Shown here: piece after piece, positions 27,342 to 41,629 of the stretch
Position numbering within the stretch: the stretch's first letter is position 1
Layout of the letters: the number at the start of each line of letters is the position of its first letter
Assembly (NCBI GenBank): GCA_027574665.1
Contig: CM050653.1
Span: 15,212,664-15,276,663 of the forward strand
Reading direction: 5' to 3'
Length of the DNA: 64,000 nucleotides
Source: Rhynochetos jubatus
Lineage: Eukaryota > Chordata > Aves > Eurypygiformes > Rhynochetidae
Translations under genes and position numbers: made by a program
Notes under the pieces: model-generated
What the model was told of the DNA's origin: nothing
The model's database searches: none
What the model saw: the letters and a program-made list of their open reading frames with translations, nothing else

Positions 27342-30120
27342 GCATACTCCGCTGAAAAGGGATGTTCAAGAGGAGTGCTAGCCAAATCAGTTTGCCTTGC
27401 TGAGGGGTCTGCCACTCCAGACAAAATTTTCAATTTACTGATGTCCAGCACAAAATGGCATAGAGCTAGAGATCTGCCCCATGTCAGCTAAAAAGTTCTC
27501 CTAATTCGAAACGGGACTCCAAAGCGCTACTTCAGTTGGGTAGACCTAATTTTGTGTACACATGTGTAGACATGCACATACACACTTTGAGGGATGCAAT
27601 TACAGTGTGTAATGAACAAACACTCCAATGTATATTTTTTAAAGTATTCCTTTCAACTCTGTAGTTCAATTATTCATCTAAAATAATCCATATATTTCTT
27701 TTTGTAATGAGTGTGTATTATCATGCAAATTCCACAGCTATTAGCAAATCTTTCAATCAGCAGAAAAATTCAACTCCATCTTACTTACCTTGCTACTGCT
27801 CTTGGTTGATTTGTAGGTACAGTAAATAAAGAGAAGACGTGCATAGCCAACTGCCTCTTGGCTCCAGAAATACTGTAGTACATTTATCTACCAGAGCTGG
27901 GAGCTCTGAGAGTAGTCCAAACCAGCTAATTTTCCGAAGGTAAAAGTGGCAGGTACATATTAGTTTACCTACTGTTATACAGATCTGACTTAGGCTTGTA
28001 CCTATTGTTATAATCTTGTTTACAATTTGGGTTCCAGTATCTCGTTGAGGCCGCAGGCTGAGTTGGTCCCTGATGATGTCAGATACTGTTTGAACATAGT
28101 CTCATTTGAAACACAACAGAACTAATGAATAATATTGAAATGCAGGAGATACAATCAGTAAACATGGTAGAACATGTGTATTCTCTTATTCTTGTCATCA
28201 AAATAATTCTACAAAAAGCACTAAAATGAAGTTCAGCCCCACAGCTCCTCTGTGAACTAAAAAAACATTACCCATGCTGAAGGGTTAACACAGATGTTGT
28301 TATCTTTGTGCCAAAATACGTTCCCTGTGCAAAAAACAAAAGGTGTTACTGGTCTTTTGAAATTACTTCATACTTTTCATCTGGAATTTCTTCATTAATT
28401 CCTTTTTGTCTTGTTCAATTTGGTATTTCTAGTCCATCTAATTGCAATGTAAGGATTCAGGTGAGAGAAAAAATAACCACATATATTGTAAATTATTCCA
28501 GAGGTTGATCACCCTTATTATCATAATAAATACAAGACCTCCACTTGAAAGTGTGGTGACAAGAACTGCAAAAGACTTTCTTTTAATGTTATCAAGGTCA
28601 CATGCAGATGTATGTGATTTTTCTGAACCTACATTGCACATCCAGGTGGATGAATTCACAAAATGTGCAAGTTCTGAGAGGCACTGTGTAAAAATCCATT
28701 TTCCAATGGTTATTTATTACAACTACTAAGATATTTTTAGTTACCACTGCTGTCTACAATTTTGTTCTGAAGCGTTTACGTTTTCAAACATATCTGGAGT
28801 CTGCTGCTCAGTCCTGTTGGCTCTTTATAATGTACCTCTTTACAATATCACCTAAGATTTTCCCAATAGATGTTGGTTCCTCATTTGCAATTTCTTTTTC
28901 AGATTCTTAGTGTTCTTTAACATGTTTAATATATAAGCTATGTTGATTTAGTGCACGGCTACTTTTTCATCAGCGAAATAATAGAGATATTTATACAGAA
29001 ATTAAAGCAAGTATTTTCAAAAGTTATCTTTATCTACTGAATTTCTAATATCATCACAAAATGATATGAAATTTCCTAAGAAGACCTGTTTTCGATTAAA
29101 CAGTGTTGATTGGTATTAATCATGCTACCACTCAATCCAACTGATTGCCTCTTTTAACATTATTTTCACAATTTTTCCTTACAATGATGTCATGTTGAGA
29201 TGATCCCACTTACTTCCTTGAAATATTGACACATGGTGTTTTTTCTTGATTTTATAATTTCTTCTGAGTTACAGTAGATAATATGCTTCAAAATCATTGT
29301 CCAGAGGAAATCCTCTGGCCCTTCCTTAGAAATTATAAAGCACAAGGGATCTAGTCTTGCAGATTTGAAAACAAATCACTATACATGTTTGCTCTTTAGT
29401 CTGCTCCTTATTTACTATTGACTTGACAATGATTTTTCTCCCCTAGTATAAGAAAACCCCATTCACTTACATTATTGCCAGTCATCTCAACCTAGTAAAG
29501 ACCATGGAGATATTTCCCATTTCATATATGTAGATATATTAAACATGTATAGAGATAGTTTCCTTTTCTATCTGTTACATTCTTTAAAACAAAAATGAAA
29601 TGGAATGATCACAGATTTCTGTTTTCTGTGCTTCTGTGAGTTTGGGATGTGGGGGAAATTGTTGTGAGCTATTTAACCCACAGTAGAAAGGGGAGAGGGG
29701 GGTGTATTGTGAAGTTTAAAATTAATGCTACCTCATTACAATTTTTCTGTATTTAGTATCATCCATTAATACAGAATTGATCCAAATAGTTATTACTTTG
29801 TATTCTTAATAAAACTATATGAACATCAAGAAAATGTTTCAAATGAATTTTTAAATTTGTTGGCTGAATGTTTGGTAATCATGGAATCTTACAAAACATA
29901 TGTGCCTTATATCTTGGGCATAGGGGTTATTTTATTTTAAAATCCATTCAAATATATAGTTCTGCTTTTCTGCTTCCTTACATCTTCTTTAAAATTTTAT
30001 TTTGACATTGGCAAACCAAATATACAGATGCCAACACAGTTCTCATACTGTGTTGAGAAGCTTTTTAGTAGCCCAAGCAACTGTGTGCCAAGACCCTGAC
30101 ATGCTGGAGGTTGGTGTTTG

Positions 30121-30139
30121 TTTTTTTTTTTTTTTTTTT
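30121..30139. repeat. Poly(T) run, 19 nt
   Basis: Uninterrupted T run preceded by GGTTGGTGTTTG. It could be a minus-strand poly(A) tail of a decayed retroposon, but no body is recognisable. Confidence 0.9.
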
Positions 30140-32282
30140 CTATTGAGCAGGGACACTGTTTGAAAAATTAGAGTATAATTATTGCTTGGTTTTAAGTAAG
30201 TGTCTAACACATTTGAAATTTGCATTGTAAGTTCAATTTACTTTAACAAAGAGACCAATAGGAAATTTTCTTCTTGCCTAGGTTAGAAAAGAGTAAGTTG
30301 TCTCAGACTTGCTTGCTTTGGAGAGCTGTCTGGATTTTGAAAAAGCAACACTTCCAGATTGCCTGATTTGAAATAAAGGGTTGTATGGTCTTGCAGTGTT
30401 GAAAAAACAATCCAGTGAATACTAATACTTTCTTGGTTTTGGGTTTCTTACTTAGAAGTGAATCATATCCATACTTTGAAACATTTTGCCAGTTTCCTTA
30501 AGGCTTTTTGCAGTGTGCATTGATTGCTGCTACTAATTGGAAAAGTAATTGAAACATGCCTGCCTCTTGTGTTTTACATTCATGCACTGTCATTAGTAAA
30601 AGCTATGCCCTCTGACCCCAAGAGCTCTCAGGGGTCAAAATATATCATTGTACTGGAGCGCAGTATTTCATAACAAAGGCCATAGCAGTAGTATAGCTTA
30701 AACATTTTGGGTTTTTTTTAGTGAAAAAAACAGCTTATCAAGGAAAAGAATGACCTGCTAACTATATTTATCTTACACTTTGAGTAACTGCTGGCAAAGT
30801 AGAGAGTCCTGAGATGTGCTGTGTAAATATTTTATGAAGGAAGCTTCTCCAGCAGAGATGTTAATAATTTAAAGTATGATGTACTACATACTGAGTTTTA
30901 GGCACAGACATTTAGTAATAAATTTGTATTTTGTATGAAAGCCTAGTAAATGACTCCCTTGCCACATATTTTGTGTTACAATTGTGTTTGCTTATCTTCC
31001 TTCATAAATTATGCCTATGTATATACATGTCACAATAAAGTTGGATTTTTAAACCAGACATGATTCCAGGGTCCATTTACAAAGTATTATAGGTCACACC
31101 TAAAAAAGGCATAGCCTCCAAGACAATAGGGTATGCCTCCAAGAAGCCAGTATTTTGTTGGAGTTGTATGTTTATTGTGTTCTTCCTGCTGAAGATTCCT
31201 ATGCAGCTAATACCGTGATTCAAGGACCTCAGAACAAGCATCCCCCAGAATTGCAAGTTCTGGTTTTAAGTCAGGTTTTATTCTGTTAAGCATAGCTGCA
31301 GCGAGGGTAGCATTCATCTTTGACTCAGTAGCCGGTCGGTTAGAAACATTGGCCAGGAAATACGAGGCCTACTTTGTGGATGCTTTTCGGTCCACATCCC
31401 AGTCTAGGCACATAACTCTGCTGGGCTGAGCTTTAAATGCACTTTGTTTAGAAAACTGATTTACAAATTTTGCATACTCCTTGAACGCTTTGGATTGTTT
31501 CAGAATAATGTGATGATAAATATTCACATTATATTTCCAACTTTCACGGGATTCATGCTGGGGAAGCAAAGTAGATAGTCCCCACAACAATAAATCAGTG
31601 TAAGGATGGGCTTATAAATGCGTCAGTCAAAATGTCTTTTAATTCTTTGGGTTTAAAATTTTATTTGCCAATTCTGCTGTTTGTATTGCACTCTTATCCT
31701 TTTGTCCTTAGCTGCACTTGCTGTTTTAATATCCCATGTTTTTTTAATAGGAAATTAAGTCTCTGCTCTATGTAGAATTAACCAGAGAGAGCATTCGGAA
31801 CAAGCAGCTATGTTCCAGTATGTCAGAATAGGTTTGCCGTTTCATACATGTATGGTATTTATGGCTGTAATATAATAAAATATTTAAAGTTCATATTATA
31901 TCTCTTCTGTACTAAAATTCAGAACATTTTCTGTCAGGTGGGAGTATTAGATCTCAACATTAACTCTGTCTCTCTGCATCAGATAATGCTCCCTATTTGT
32001 ATTTGTTAATGAGTGCAGACATTCATATTTTAGTACCTGATGGGGATGTAAGAGACAGAATATAGATTTTTTTTCCCTAAATTAGAAAATTATCTGAACG
32101 GATGGTTGATTAATAATCATTCTAAATTAAAGTGCTTTCATAAGCTACCATACAGAACCTCACTTTTAAAAAAATCAATCTTTCAAAGCTGTCACTTTTG
32201 TCATTTGTTAAGCATTTGTTGAGGAGGAAAGAGAATATTTGTCCTAATTCTGAGCTCCCTAGGCTGTGCCAAGAAAAAGATT

Positions 32283-32296
32283 AAAAAAAAAAAAAA
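32283..32296. repeat. Poly(A) run, 14 nt
   Basis: Uninterrupted A run in AT-rich intron. Confidence 0.9.
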
Positions 32297-32920
32297 GTCA
32301 TCCCGCTAATGCACTGTATTGCAACAGAGATTAAATTGATCAGTCTGCTTAGGTATTTCCAGAGTGTCCCTTGCTGTAATATCTGGGCTCTGTATTGATG
32401 TGCTGTACAGTGCACTAATAGGTAATAGAAAATATTTGAAGAGCTAGCAATACATCTAACTCCACAAATTACTTTTACCATAGTGGATTATTGAAATCGT
32501 AAGACTTTGGTGAAACGCTAAGAAAAAAGGAAGGGCAAATTTCTCAACTTGCATTAGCCTTTTTTGAGGACGTGATGGCTCTGAGCCTGCCCAGGGAACT
32601 TTCCCACAGACTTTTATTGCAGGACTGGGACTGAGACTGAGGGTGAGAGACAGTGATTTACAAGGCCTGATCCTGGATCTGTCATCTCGTCTCTGAGTGG
32701 TTTTAACCCAGAATTCTGCCGCAATTTCCTTTTCGTAATGAGCCAGCGACGATGAATCAGTTAATGTTTGAACGTATCTTTGAAAATGTTACAGGCTGTT
32801 CTTGTTTGACTTTCATTAAGCTTTTATTTTAATCTAAGAAGACAAGTCAAGCACAAACGATATGCAGTGTTCTCCATATTTTGGCCAAAGCCTACTTAAA
32901 ATACTGTACATGAATATCTT

Positions 32921-32938
32921 AAAAAAAAAAAAAAAAAA
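32921..32938. repeat. Poly(A) run, 18 nt, followed by purine tract
   Basis: An 18-nt A run leads into GGGAGAGGGAGAG, giving a purine-only stretch of more than 30 nt on the + strand. Confidence 0.9.
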
Positions 32939-34369
32939 GGGAGAGGGAGAGAAACTGGATAAAACCTTAAGTGCATTTAGTGAGCTCATGTCTTCTGATA
33001 TGACTGGCCTGGAATACCTAATGCGAAGTTTTGTGCAAAGAGTCTGATACTGGGTCTTGCACAAGGCCCAGCACACACTGAGGTAGTGGAATTTGTAGTT
33101 TTGCTGCAGGTGAACCTCCCGTCATAATGGATGTGTTCAATAAGCTCTAGTTATTGAATTTAAACACAGTGTCTCAGTTCTTAAAGTAATCCGAGGAGTT
33201 TTGGACACCGAGACCCAACAAATGCCATTTTTGACCTCTTAATAAATTATAGATACATGACTCATGGGCTGAGAGCATGGATGCATTGTGTTTCCTCTCT
33301 TGAAAACAGGGAAGCAGACTCAGGGAAGGAGCATTCAGCTGGGCAGTATTGTTCTTTGTCACTTTCTTCCTCTGTAGTTTCTTTGGTCATGCTGTAAACA
33401 AACACCAATCTCTGTCCTCTGTCACATTAACTTCAAGGCTGCTCAGCAGTCCTCAAAGTCTCACAAAGGTCGTAACATTTCTTTAATCATATCTAGCTTA
33501 CCTTTCCTGTGGCTGCCTGGTTTCCATGTTGTTGTGTCGAAAAAAAGCCTGTGATAGTAACCTTTGGGTATTTTATTTGTTGGTATCCCCAAGAGGAAGT
33601 TGAAAGCAGACAAAATTACAGTTTGTTAATTGTGTTTCTTGTTCTGAATTTATATTGTGTATAATTTATTGTATGCCTCATGTCATCCATTAATCACCTG
33701 AAAAGGCCAGAAATATTTTGACTTTAGAAGGCAGGTGGTTGGGGAACAAGGCCTTCGTCTGAAGTTTCACAGCTTAAGTAACATCTTGGGAAGTGCTGAT
33801 GCTCCTCATGGCACTGAAAAACACTGCTTGTGCATTTCTCATTTAAACTCAGGAATGAATTGGACATGCCTTTTGAAGTCAGGACACTTTTCCCTAAAGT
33901 CTTATTGGTAGAGACCTGTATATGAAGGAGAAAGGTTTGTTTTCTTTATAATGTGAAATGTAGTCCTCAAAGGACCCATCTAGGCATTTCGTGTAGCCTA
34001 CGTCTTAGTGATACCTGTACTCTCTTTTCAGGACACAATGAGTTGCTTAGGTTTTATTATCTTTCATACTGAATTTTGTGTTCTTCTTAGAGTATTTTGC
34101 AGCTTTTGAGCTGTTCTGGCAAGAGGGTGGAAAAAGAGGACTCTTCTGAAGTGCAGTCTTGTTAAGCCTGAGGCTACGGGGAACAGGGATTGGTGGATTT
34201 TGCTGACCTTCCAGTCCTGATGTTCACCCCCTGATAAGGCAAAACTACCTTTAGCACCTACTAAGTTTTCAGATTAAAACCAAGTATAAAGGCTATGATC
34301 TCAGAGGCCAAACTTTTGTTATTTTACTGTGTACTCAGAAGTTGAGCTAAACAAACTTTCTGTTAGCAC

Positions 34370-35250
34370 TCCAGTCCCCGAATTTTATTTCCTCCAGTGA
34401 CTTTTCCGACTCTGCACACTCGTGTGATTTCTCCAGGCTGTCTTCTCATTTTCATTTGGTTTTGCCTCCTCTCTACTTCTGCCTTCACTTGCTTGTGTCT
34501 GGTCCAACCTCAGTTAAAATACTGGTCTTCACTTTCCTAGTCTCATTCTCAGAGTAGGAGTCCTTTCTGTAGTTTTGCATATACAGGTTCAGCTTCCGTC
34601 AAATCCCCCTTATATCCACTAGAAAGAAGACCCTCTAGAGGGCGTATCCTCTGGGTGCCTAAGGTAAGTTTTACAGCTATCATTCATTGTCTCTGTATGC
34701 CGATTTCCCTCCCTAGATTAAAAACTGACAAGCTTTCACTCAGATGTTTAACTTCAAATGTCTAAAATTTGAGTGAGATGATCCTCAGCATTATCATTTG
34801 GAGTTTCCATTGCCCCTTTGAAGGTCTTGGTTTCATGACAGATTTTCTAAACCCTATTCTTCTTTCCATCTTTTCCTAGTGATTCCTCCAGTAATACCGT
34901 CACATTTTTATTATCCTATTCTCCTTTTCCCCTCCAGATTTGAGCATAAGTACTTCATCAGCCTTTAAATCTCCTGACATCTCCATAAACATATGTTTTT
35001 CCTCTTCCTCCCCTCTTGAAGTTCCCTTAGCTCTTCTCTAATTTAAATTTACCCTTCCAAAAATTGCTTTCTCCCACATGAATTCTCCACACTCCTCTTC
35101 ATTTCTTTCCTAGCTGATCCGCAGAATAATATAAGAGCTGAGAGGCAGACATGTCTTGGCTAATGTCTTTCCTGCTTTTACACCAGCTAAAACATGATTG
35201 AGGACTGCTCAGCCTATTTTCACTGCTGTGCTCTCCTCCTCCCCATTCCC
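34370..35250 (+). other. Long pyrimidine-rich segment
   Basis: For nearly 900 nt the + strand is visibly enriched in C and T (many CTCC, TTCC and CTTCTC blocks) and poor in G, without a simple repeat unit. It includes multiple acceptor-like Y-tract/AG combinations but no exon that I can support. Strand-asymmetric tracts of this kind can bind PTB-type proteins in nascent RNA (inference). Confidence 0.6.
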
Positions 35251-35569
35251 TCTCCCCTGCATCCTACAACACTGCTAGGAACATCCCGGCTCCATTGACG
35301 TTCTTCCTGCAAAAGGCAGGTGGTCGGATGCCATGGAAGACAAAAACATGGATCTAACCAACAAAGAGCTGTTGTGTGTATTAGCCTGCAGTAAGAGCCT
35401 AAATCTCCTAAAATCCTTTCCCTTTACTCAGAAACAGCTATTTCATACTACTGGCATTAACATTTGCCTCCTACAGTGGCCTGTTATTGTTTAAAGTCTC
35501 TGACACATAAAACCAAAGTCTTTATTTCAGAGGGAGTGAGCAGGGGAAAAATACACATTCCATCCAGCA

Positions 35570-35815
35570 AATTTGCTCCGTTACCATATGTTCTTACTCG
35601 GTGGCTTCTTTTCCTGAGTTTAAACGCCGTTGCAGCAGCAGCAGCAGTACCACCTGCCTTTCCCGGTCTTCCCACGAGCACTCTTAATCGGTTCTGCGTC
35701 ACCCCCCCTCCATCTGAGCTGCCCTGACTTTGCTGCTAGAGAACGAGGCGGGAGGCGTAACGTTTTTTCTTGTTTCTCGTCTCCCTTACATGTGTTTAGC
35801 TTGTACGAAACTCTC
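35570..35815. other. Second CpG-richer patch
   Basis: About a dozen CpGs in about 245 bp, including CCCGG, GAACGAGGCGGGAGGCGTAA and CTCGTC. It lies just downstream of the pyrimidine-rich tract. It could be an internal regulatory element or a young GC-rich insertion, but there is no direct evidence of a promoter. Confidence 0.4.
35632..35647. repeat. Short (GCA)5 trinucleotide repeat
   Basis: Five GCA units inside a CpG-richer patch. Frames through it encode poly-Gln or poly-Ala on + and poly-Cys or poly-Ala on -, but no gene is supported. Confidence 0.85.
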
Positions 35816-37134
35816 ACCTTGTTGGAACAGAGGAGTGAAAAGTCCCTGTAAAGAGATCAGGTCTTAAACAAGTTTCTTCTTTTAAATCCTGCTTACCAGA
35901 CACTGGCCTCACGGTGCTCTGTGCCATCTAAGATGAGGGTTGTAGTAATTTAATCGCAACACTTTCCTTTTACCAACTTGGTCAATAACTGAGTGATATG
36001 AAGGGTCAAGGTTTACAGACTCGTGAACTCTGCTCTTGGATACCGTTGTTCTCCTGCTTGCTTTTTCCCTTGAAAAGTAATTGCTTTGAGCAGCAGAAAT
36101 TATTACAGAAGATTACACCTTTTAAAGCAGCCTCAGGATCTCGTTCTGAGGAAGAACAGAGTCTGTAAAATGTTTATGCCTCGCCCAGCAATTACTCACT
36201 TTGTTGTAGCTAATTTCAGAAAGCATAAATTGCCCATTATTTCTGAAGAGGGTTTATTTTGACCATATGTACTCAAAGTGGATGCTTTTCCAATAGATTT
36301 TCATACAGCGTCCACATAGTTGTCCAAATCAGGAATAAAATATTTTGTTTCCATTTTTCTCATTATTTTTTTAGAATTTGAAATTGAATTATTTTATGGT
36401 AAATTTAGTTGATGGACAAAGTTTAATAAACCATTAGAACTGCCTAAAATCTAAGTTTTAATTTTGTGATAATAAAAATACTTCATTGTGAAGATGTAAA
36501 TGCAACATATTATTGCAGGTCAGACAATTCCAGCCACTATTAAATATTTTAATTCGTTAATCAAATTTTTTTCATATCAGTATTGCCATTTAGCATTGAT
36601 ATCATCTTCTGTGGCAGCTCATTACTGAACAGTGTCTCTCATGAGGCAATATATTCTTATTTCTGGTTGCATTTTTGTAGTATACATCATGAAATAGCTT
36701 GTTTCGGGGAAAAAAATCCAACCTGTATTGGAGAATAGCCACATAAAGCCTTTCAGTTGTGGTCCATGAGGGCTTGTAGCCATTTGGGAGAGAACAGGGA
36801 TTTGTTGAAGTGATCCCAAATGAAACACATACAGTTCAGGTGAATTAAAATGAACATTTTTATTTAAGGAATAATTAAATATTTAATTTTGGTAAATAAT
36901 TTTAGAAAATACTGTTCAGCATTTCTGCATTACAGTTTTTTGCACAGTTACTTCTTTCATGGAAGAACTTACTTTTTTGACTTTTGACTGCAATTTGAAT
37001 TTTGTACCCGTAGAAATTCCAATTTTTAACTGGTTTTAGAAATCAGTAACCTGTTGTGCTTGTTTCAGAGACAGGAGATATATTGAAAGCCCTGTCTTTA
37101 GAAGAATGGTAACTTTCTTTGTCCACATAAGCTC

Positions 37135-37167
37135 AATATAATGTAGTTATATAATTAATATAATGTA
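37135..37167. repeat. 11-bp direct repeat (AATATAATGTA) spaced by 11 bp
   Basis: Exact copies lie at 37135-37145 and 37157-37167 in AT-rich DNA. Low complexity makes chance plausible. Confidence 0.7.
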
Positions 37168-40100
37168 ATCTTAAGAAACGTGACTGGATAATGCAAAAGA
37201 AAGTCCCTTATATTTTTTAAAACAATATAATTGAGGTTTGTTGAACAGGCTGTGGTACTGTACTGAAATGCAGAGTATTCTGCCCCCTTGTCTGCCCACA
37301 TGAAGGCATGAAGAAGAGTTTCTCTTATTCTCTTCCACATGTTGCTTCTCATTGTCCTCATGCGGGGTGTGGTGACTGGGTCTTACAGCATCACTGTGTT
37401 CCACAAGAAAATGGGCCAGATTTGGACATGTCCTGGGGTATATTCAGCCACACACGCTGAGAAACTGCTGGGCAGGCTAATTGCATTCACTGCTATTTGC
37501 TTCTTGGACCCAAAGAAGAGGTCTGACCTCAGGGCTTGTGGCAAAGCAGGGATTTGAGAGCATGGTAGATTATTTCCTAGATAAGCTCATTTAGGTAAGA
37601 GGCACCATTGGGTCTTTATGGATGGAACTAGAATAGTTGTAATATTTGTTTTACCATTGAAATTAGCTGGTCAGTCTTTCATGGCATGTTAAAGGAAAAA
37701 GAGTCAATTTTAAAAGCAGGTATAGTTGGACAGTGAAAAGACACAGCACAGTCAAATCTGAAGTACTAGGAGAACAAGAAAGTTGAATTGCAGCTAACTC
37801 TAAGGGACTGTTGGTTTAACACTAGGAAAAAAAAGCAGTGTCTGAAATGAATTTAGGAACAGGAAGTTCTAGAATGACTGAATATCTGAATAGTTGAGCA
37901 CAGTATGAGTAAATAACTTCGTGTTTTACACATCAAAGCCTGATTTTATTTTAAGAGAGTGCAGTGTTTGTCCAGGACTTTCAATTGTCTCCCCATATTG
38001 CAGGGTGGGTCTGCGTATACTCACACATGTGTGACGTTGTGCATTTCCTACATAATTGTTGAGATCATCCCACTTGTTGGATCTGTAACCCCGCACTCCA
38101 ACATAGTAAAAAGGGAGTAGTAATGCTTGAGTCTCTAGGGGGGGTGTGGTGGGGATACCAAAGAAGTTTATTCCTCTCCTTATAAAAATAAACCTACCTA
38201 AGCTCAATAGTTTTGCCATAACAGGCACTGTTAGGGACTGACTGATCAGCAATACTACCCACTTACATCTGGCATTGAATTTCCCAAAGATATAGCTTTT
38301 TCATTGTCTAAAAAAAAAAAAATAAAAAGCCTTGTATCCTTATAAAGTAAATCCTACTCATTTAGTGCCTTGTTCAATATATAATTTTCTCTGTCAGCTC
38401 TCTCCACTGCAGCATCAGATGGCACAGATCTGTAAAGTAACTTCCCAAACCTGGAATAACAGAGAGCTGTAAGAGATACCTTTAAGTGTAACCAGTGTCT
38501 GATAGAATAATTCAGTTTTCAGTTAATACATAGAAGCAACAGACAGATGGACAAAAAATTACTAGAATTGTTTGTATTGCAATGACCATGGAATCGAGAA
38601 GACTGCTGACTGACAGCAGCTGAGATCTGATTTGTCTAGTAAGGGGTATGAAACAGATACTTTCAGAAACTAGGGGGACAGTGATTCCTGATTATGGAAA
38701 AAAGCAGCAAAATACCTGCTGCTTTTCTCCCAGTTCCCTTATGGAAAAGGGAAGAAGCAAGCAGAACCTGTAAAAGGTGACAGCTCAGGTGAAGTCTAAT
38801 CCTGCTGCTTTACCACTGAGGATAATTTTAATTTCCAACTGCCAATAGCATTTGGTATTCCGTATCCAAAATCACCCTTAGCTGGTATTTTTTGACTGCT
38901 GATGAGCTTTATTCCATTACTTGCTGGATACCCCTGGCTCCTGTTGACTGCCGGGGGCACTAGGGACACTGCAGCAGTTAAAAACCACTCCTCAAAACAC
39001 ATAAATGCAGGGGTGTGAGTGCTGGTTCCCGTGCACTGCTTGAAGTCAACTTCTAGCTAGGTTGGTTACCTGGGAAACAGCTGTCAGCACAGTGGAAAGG
39101 AATCTATTTAGTGTGGTGGATAGGTGATGGTTTTAAAAAAAAACGAGAAACAACAAAACCCCCACCATTGTTCCATAATTTAGCTTTTTATATGTATCAT
39201 GAAAGAAACAGGAGATAGGGTTTACTTTCAAGAATTTTGTTAAGATTAAATTATTCCCTGAACTAAATAGTTGGAACTGCAGAAATGTTTTAATTTATGG
39301 GAAGGATCAAATTTATGGTTTAATTTTTTGGCAGCTCAAAATCTGTTTAGAACAACAGTATGGAAAAAAACCCATAATTTTTGCCAGTTATATTCCATTC
39401 GTATGCTGCAAGTATGCCATAACTGAGAATGCTTAAAGTTGTTGGCAATGTTTATCTTCAGGGTTCTTGCAGAAGCATTAGTCTTTAGAGCACCCCTGTA
39501 AGAAAGGTAAATATTGGTGGATATTTCATATGGTGGTTCATAAAGCAGCAACAGAGACAGGTTAAGAATAGCTTTTCCAGCGTTGTCAGAATTAAGAATT
39601 CCTGGCATCTGTTTTGTGCTCAGATTCACTGACCTGTGTCACATCTCGAAGACAATGCATTTCGGATGACCTAACGATAATGGCACAGCCAAAGCTTCGG
39701 TTGTTACCTGTACTGCTGTGCTGTTTCCCTCTTTTTAGAGAGTGTGTCATGCTGCTATTTTGGCAAAGAAGGATAACAACAGCACTCTAAACTGTGTAAA
39801 ATACGCCTATCTATCTTCCTAGTTCATAAAGTTGTTTTAATTCTTGTTAATGTTTCAATTTGAGATGAACCCTGAACATCTCACCACTCATTTATTATCC
39901 TTATACCTCCAGGTGTGCTTCTGTAGTTTCATTGCAGAGTTACTTTCATAGCTTCCTCTTCTGCCTTAACCTGGGCTTCCTCAAGGCTGCCAGAGGAGTT
40001 GAGTACCCAGCCCTCCCGGCTATTCATGTGCAGTGAGTGCGGCACACTGTCAGGAGCAGTTTCCATTGGAAAAGCCAGACTTCTGCCTTTTCCTCTGTCC

Positions 40101-40331
40101 CGTGTCTTGTGTCCCTGCCGGTGCGAGTGCTCACAGAGGGATCAGGGAGCTGATCTTTCTGGAAACAAATTTTGTGGGGGAGAGGGAGAGGAGTCTTAGA
40201 CTTCTTTGAGAATCCTAGCCTAAAAAAATCATGCTATAATTTCACAGCAATAATCTCCCAATCATTTAATTTAATCCTCTAACTAAAGATTTAAGAAATT
40301 ACCCTTCCCAGGTGTTACAGATAGTGAAATT

Positions 40332-40368
40332 CCAGTTAACTGATGTGAGCATCACATCAGTTAGCTGG
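40332..40368. repeat. Near-perfect 17-bp inverted repeat with 3-nt spacer
   Basis: The arms at 40332-40348 (CCAGTTAACTGATGTGA) and 40352-40368 (TCACATCAGTTAGCTGG) are reverse complements except at one position (T40336 opposite G40364, a wobble pair in RNA). The spacer is GCA. In the nascent transcript this would fold into a tight 17-bp hairpin. It is too short for a microRNA precursor. Confidence 0.92.
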
Positions 40369-41629
40369 TAGGTGTACACGTAAACGCAGACATAGCATAC
40401 ATGTATTAAAAAAAAGGGTTTAAGGTATTGTGTAACACGTGTTTGTTCGTGAGTAAATGTGACAAAACTGGGCATGGAACAGCTATGAGCTGTTAAATAG
40501 AAAGGCAATCCCTTGGTGGTTTCCAAAGTGAAAGCAAATAAAATGTTTGTAATGAAATTTTGATTTTTTTTTTTCCAGAACTTTCTTTTGGAAAACTCCA
40601 TTTAGGCTAACTGGTGCTAATTGTTTAGTCCATCAGCTGTAAAATTATTGTCTCAATTACCCATCTATCCTTGTTTCAAGATCTCATATTTCCCAAGCTT
40701 CCAAGATTGGAAAAAGTATCATACACCATTAGTCTGGAATACCACTGCTCCCTAGTGCTGCTACCATTTCCGGTTTTGCTGATCAGTATACTCAAAACCA
40801 CAGTCCTTAGCTTAAGTTAAATATAATTGTCCTGTAGGAAAGATAGGAAGGAAGGAAAATTATCCTGGAAGCTATTTGAAGGCAACTAAAGTTAACTGAG
40901 AGCAGGTGATGAGAGGAAATGATGCTAGATGAACATAGTGTATTTCATGACTTCATACTTTATGATTCTAGAAATAAAGGTGCTTATCCCAGACACCATG
41001 TATATGGCTTTACTTCTGGGATTTTTTTAAGCAATGTGATGACAACATTATTGCCTCCATTATCCTTTGCGTGAAATAAAATTAAGCCCGCCTAAGGGAA
41101 CTAGGCTGTATCTCTTCCTGAAGAAGGAGAAGACAAATTTAGCACAGGGATGTCTGTGAGTAAAATGATGCGGCATGAAAAGGTTCCTCCAGAGAGGAGG
41201 AAAATTTCACATGACTATAAGCATACGTTTATGTTAATTAAGAACACATCTAGGGTTGGAGAGGCTTGAGAAATGGATATTACTGTACAGAATATATATG
41301 ATCGCTCTTAAATATGTTGTGCCTGTAGCTGCATATTACTATATGATCCACACTATACTTAGCAAGTCTGTCTGTCAGAACGCTCTAATTGCTTTATGTG
41401 TGAGAACATTAAGCTGCAATAAATTTATATACACAGCTGTTCCATTACTGCGGAACAAGTTTTATCTCCTAATAAATTGATGTTTCTTTTTAGTGTCAAC
41501 TCAAACCAAAATTTACACCCGAGAAGGTGAACCTTAACATCACATAATTAGTTCAGTGACACCAGTGGTAATAGAGGGTACACACTGTACATCTCTTAAA
41601 CATATTGATGGAGAAAAGTTTTGACTTCT

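Noticed and set aside
31369-31590. 73-codon - strand frame with an amphipathic Lys/Phe-rich middle, briefly considered as a transposase relic
   Set aside because: No catalytic motif, no terminal repeats, and no extension of similarity outside the frame.
40925-40978. Possible CR1 3' end (GATGCTAGATGAACATAG ... TTTATGATTCTAG)
   Set aside because: Only scattered matches to the CR1 tail and no ATTCTATG octamer repeat. Too weak to call.
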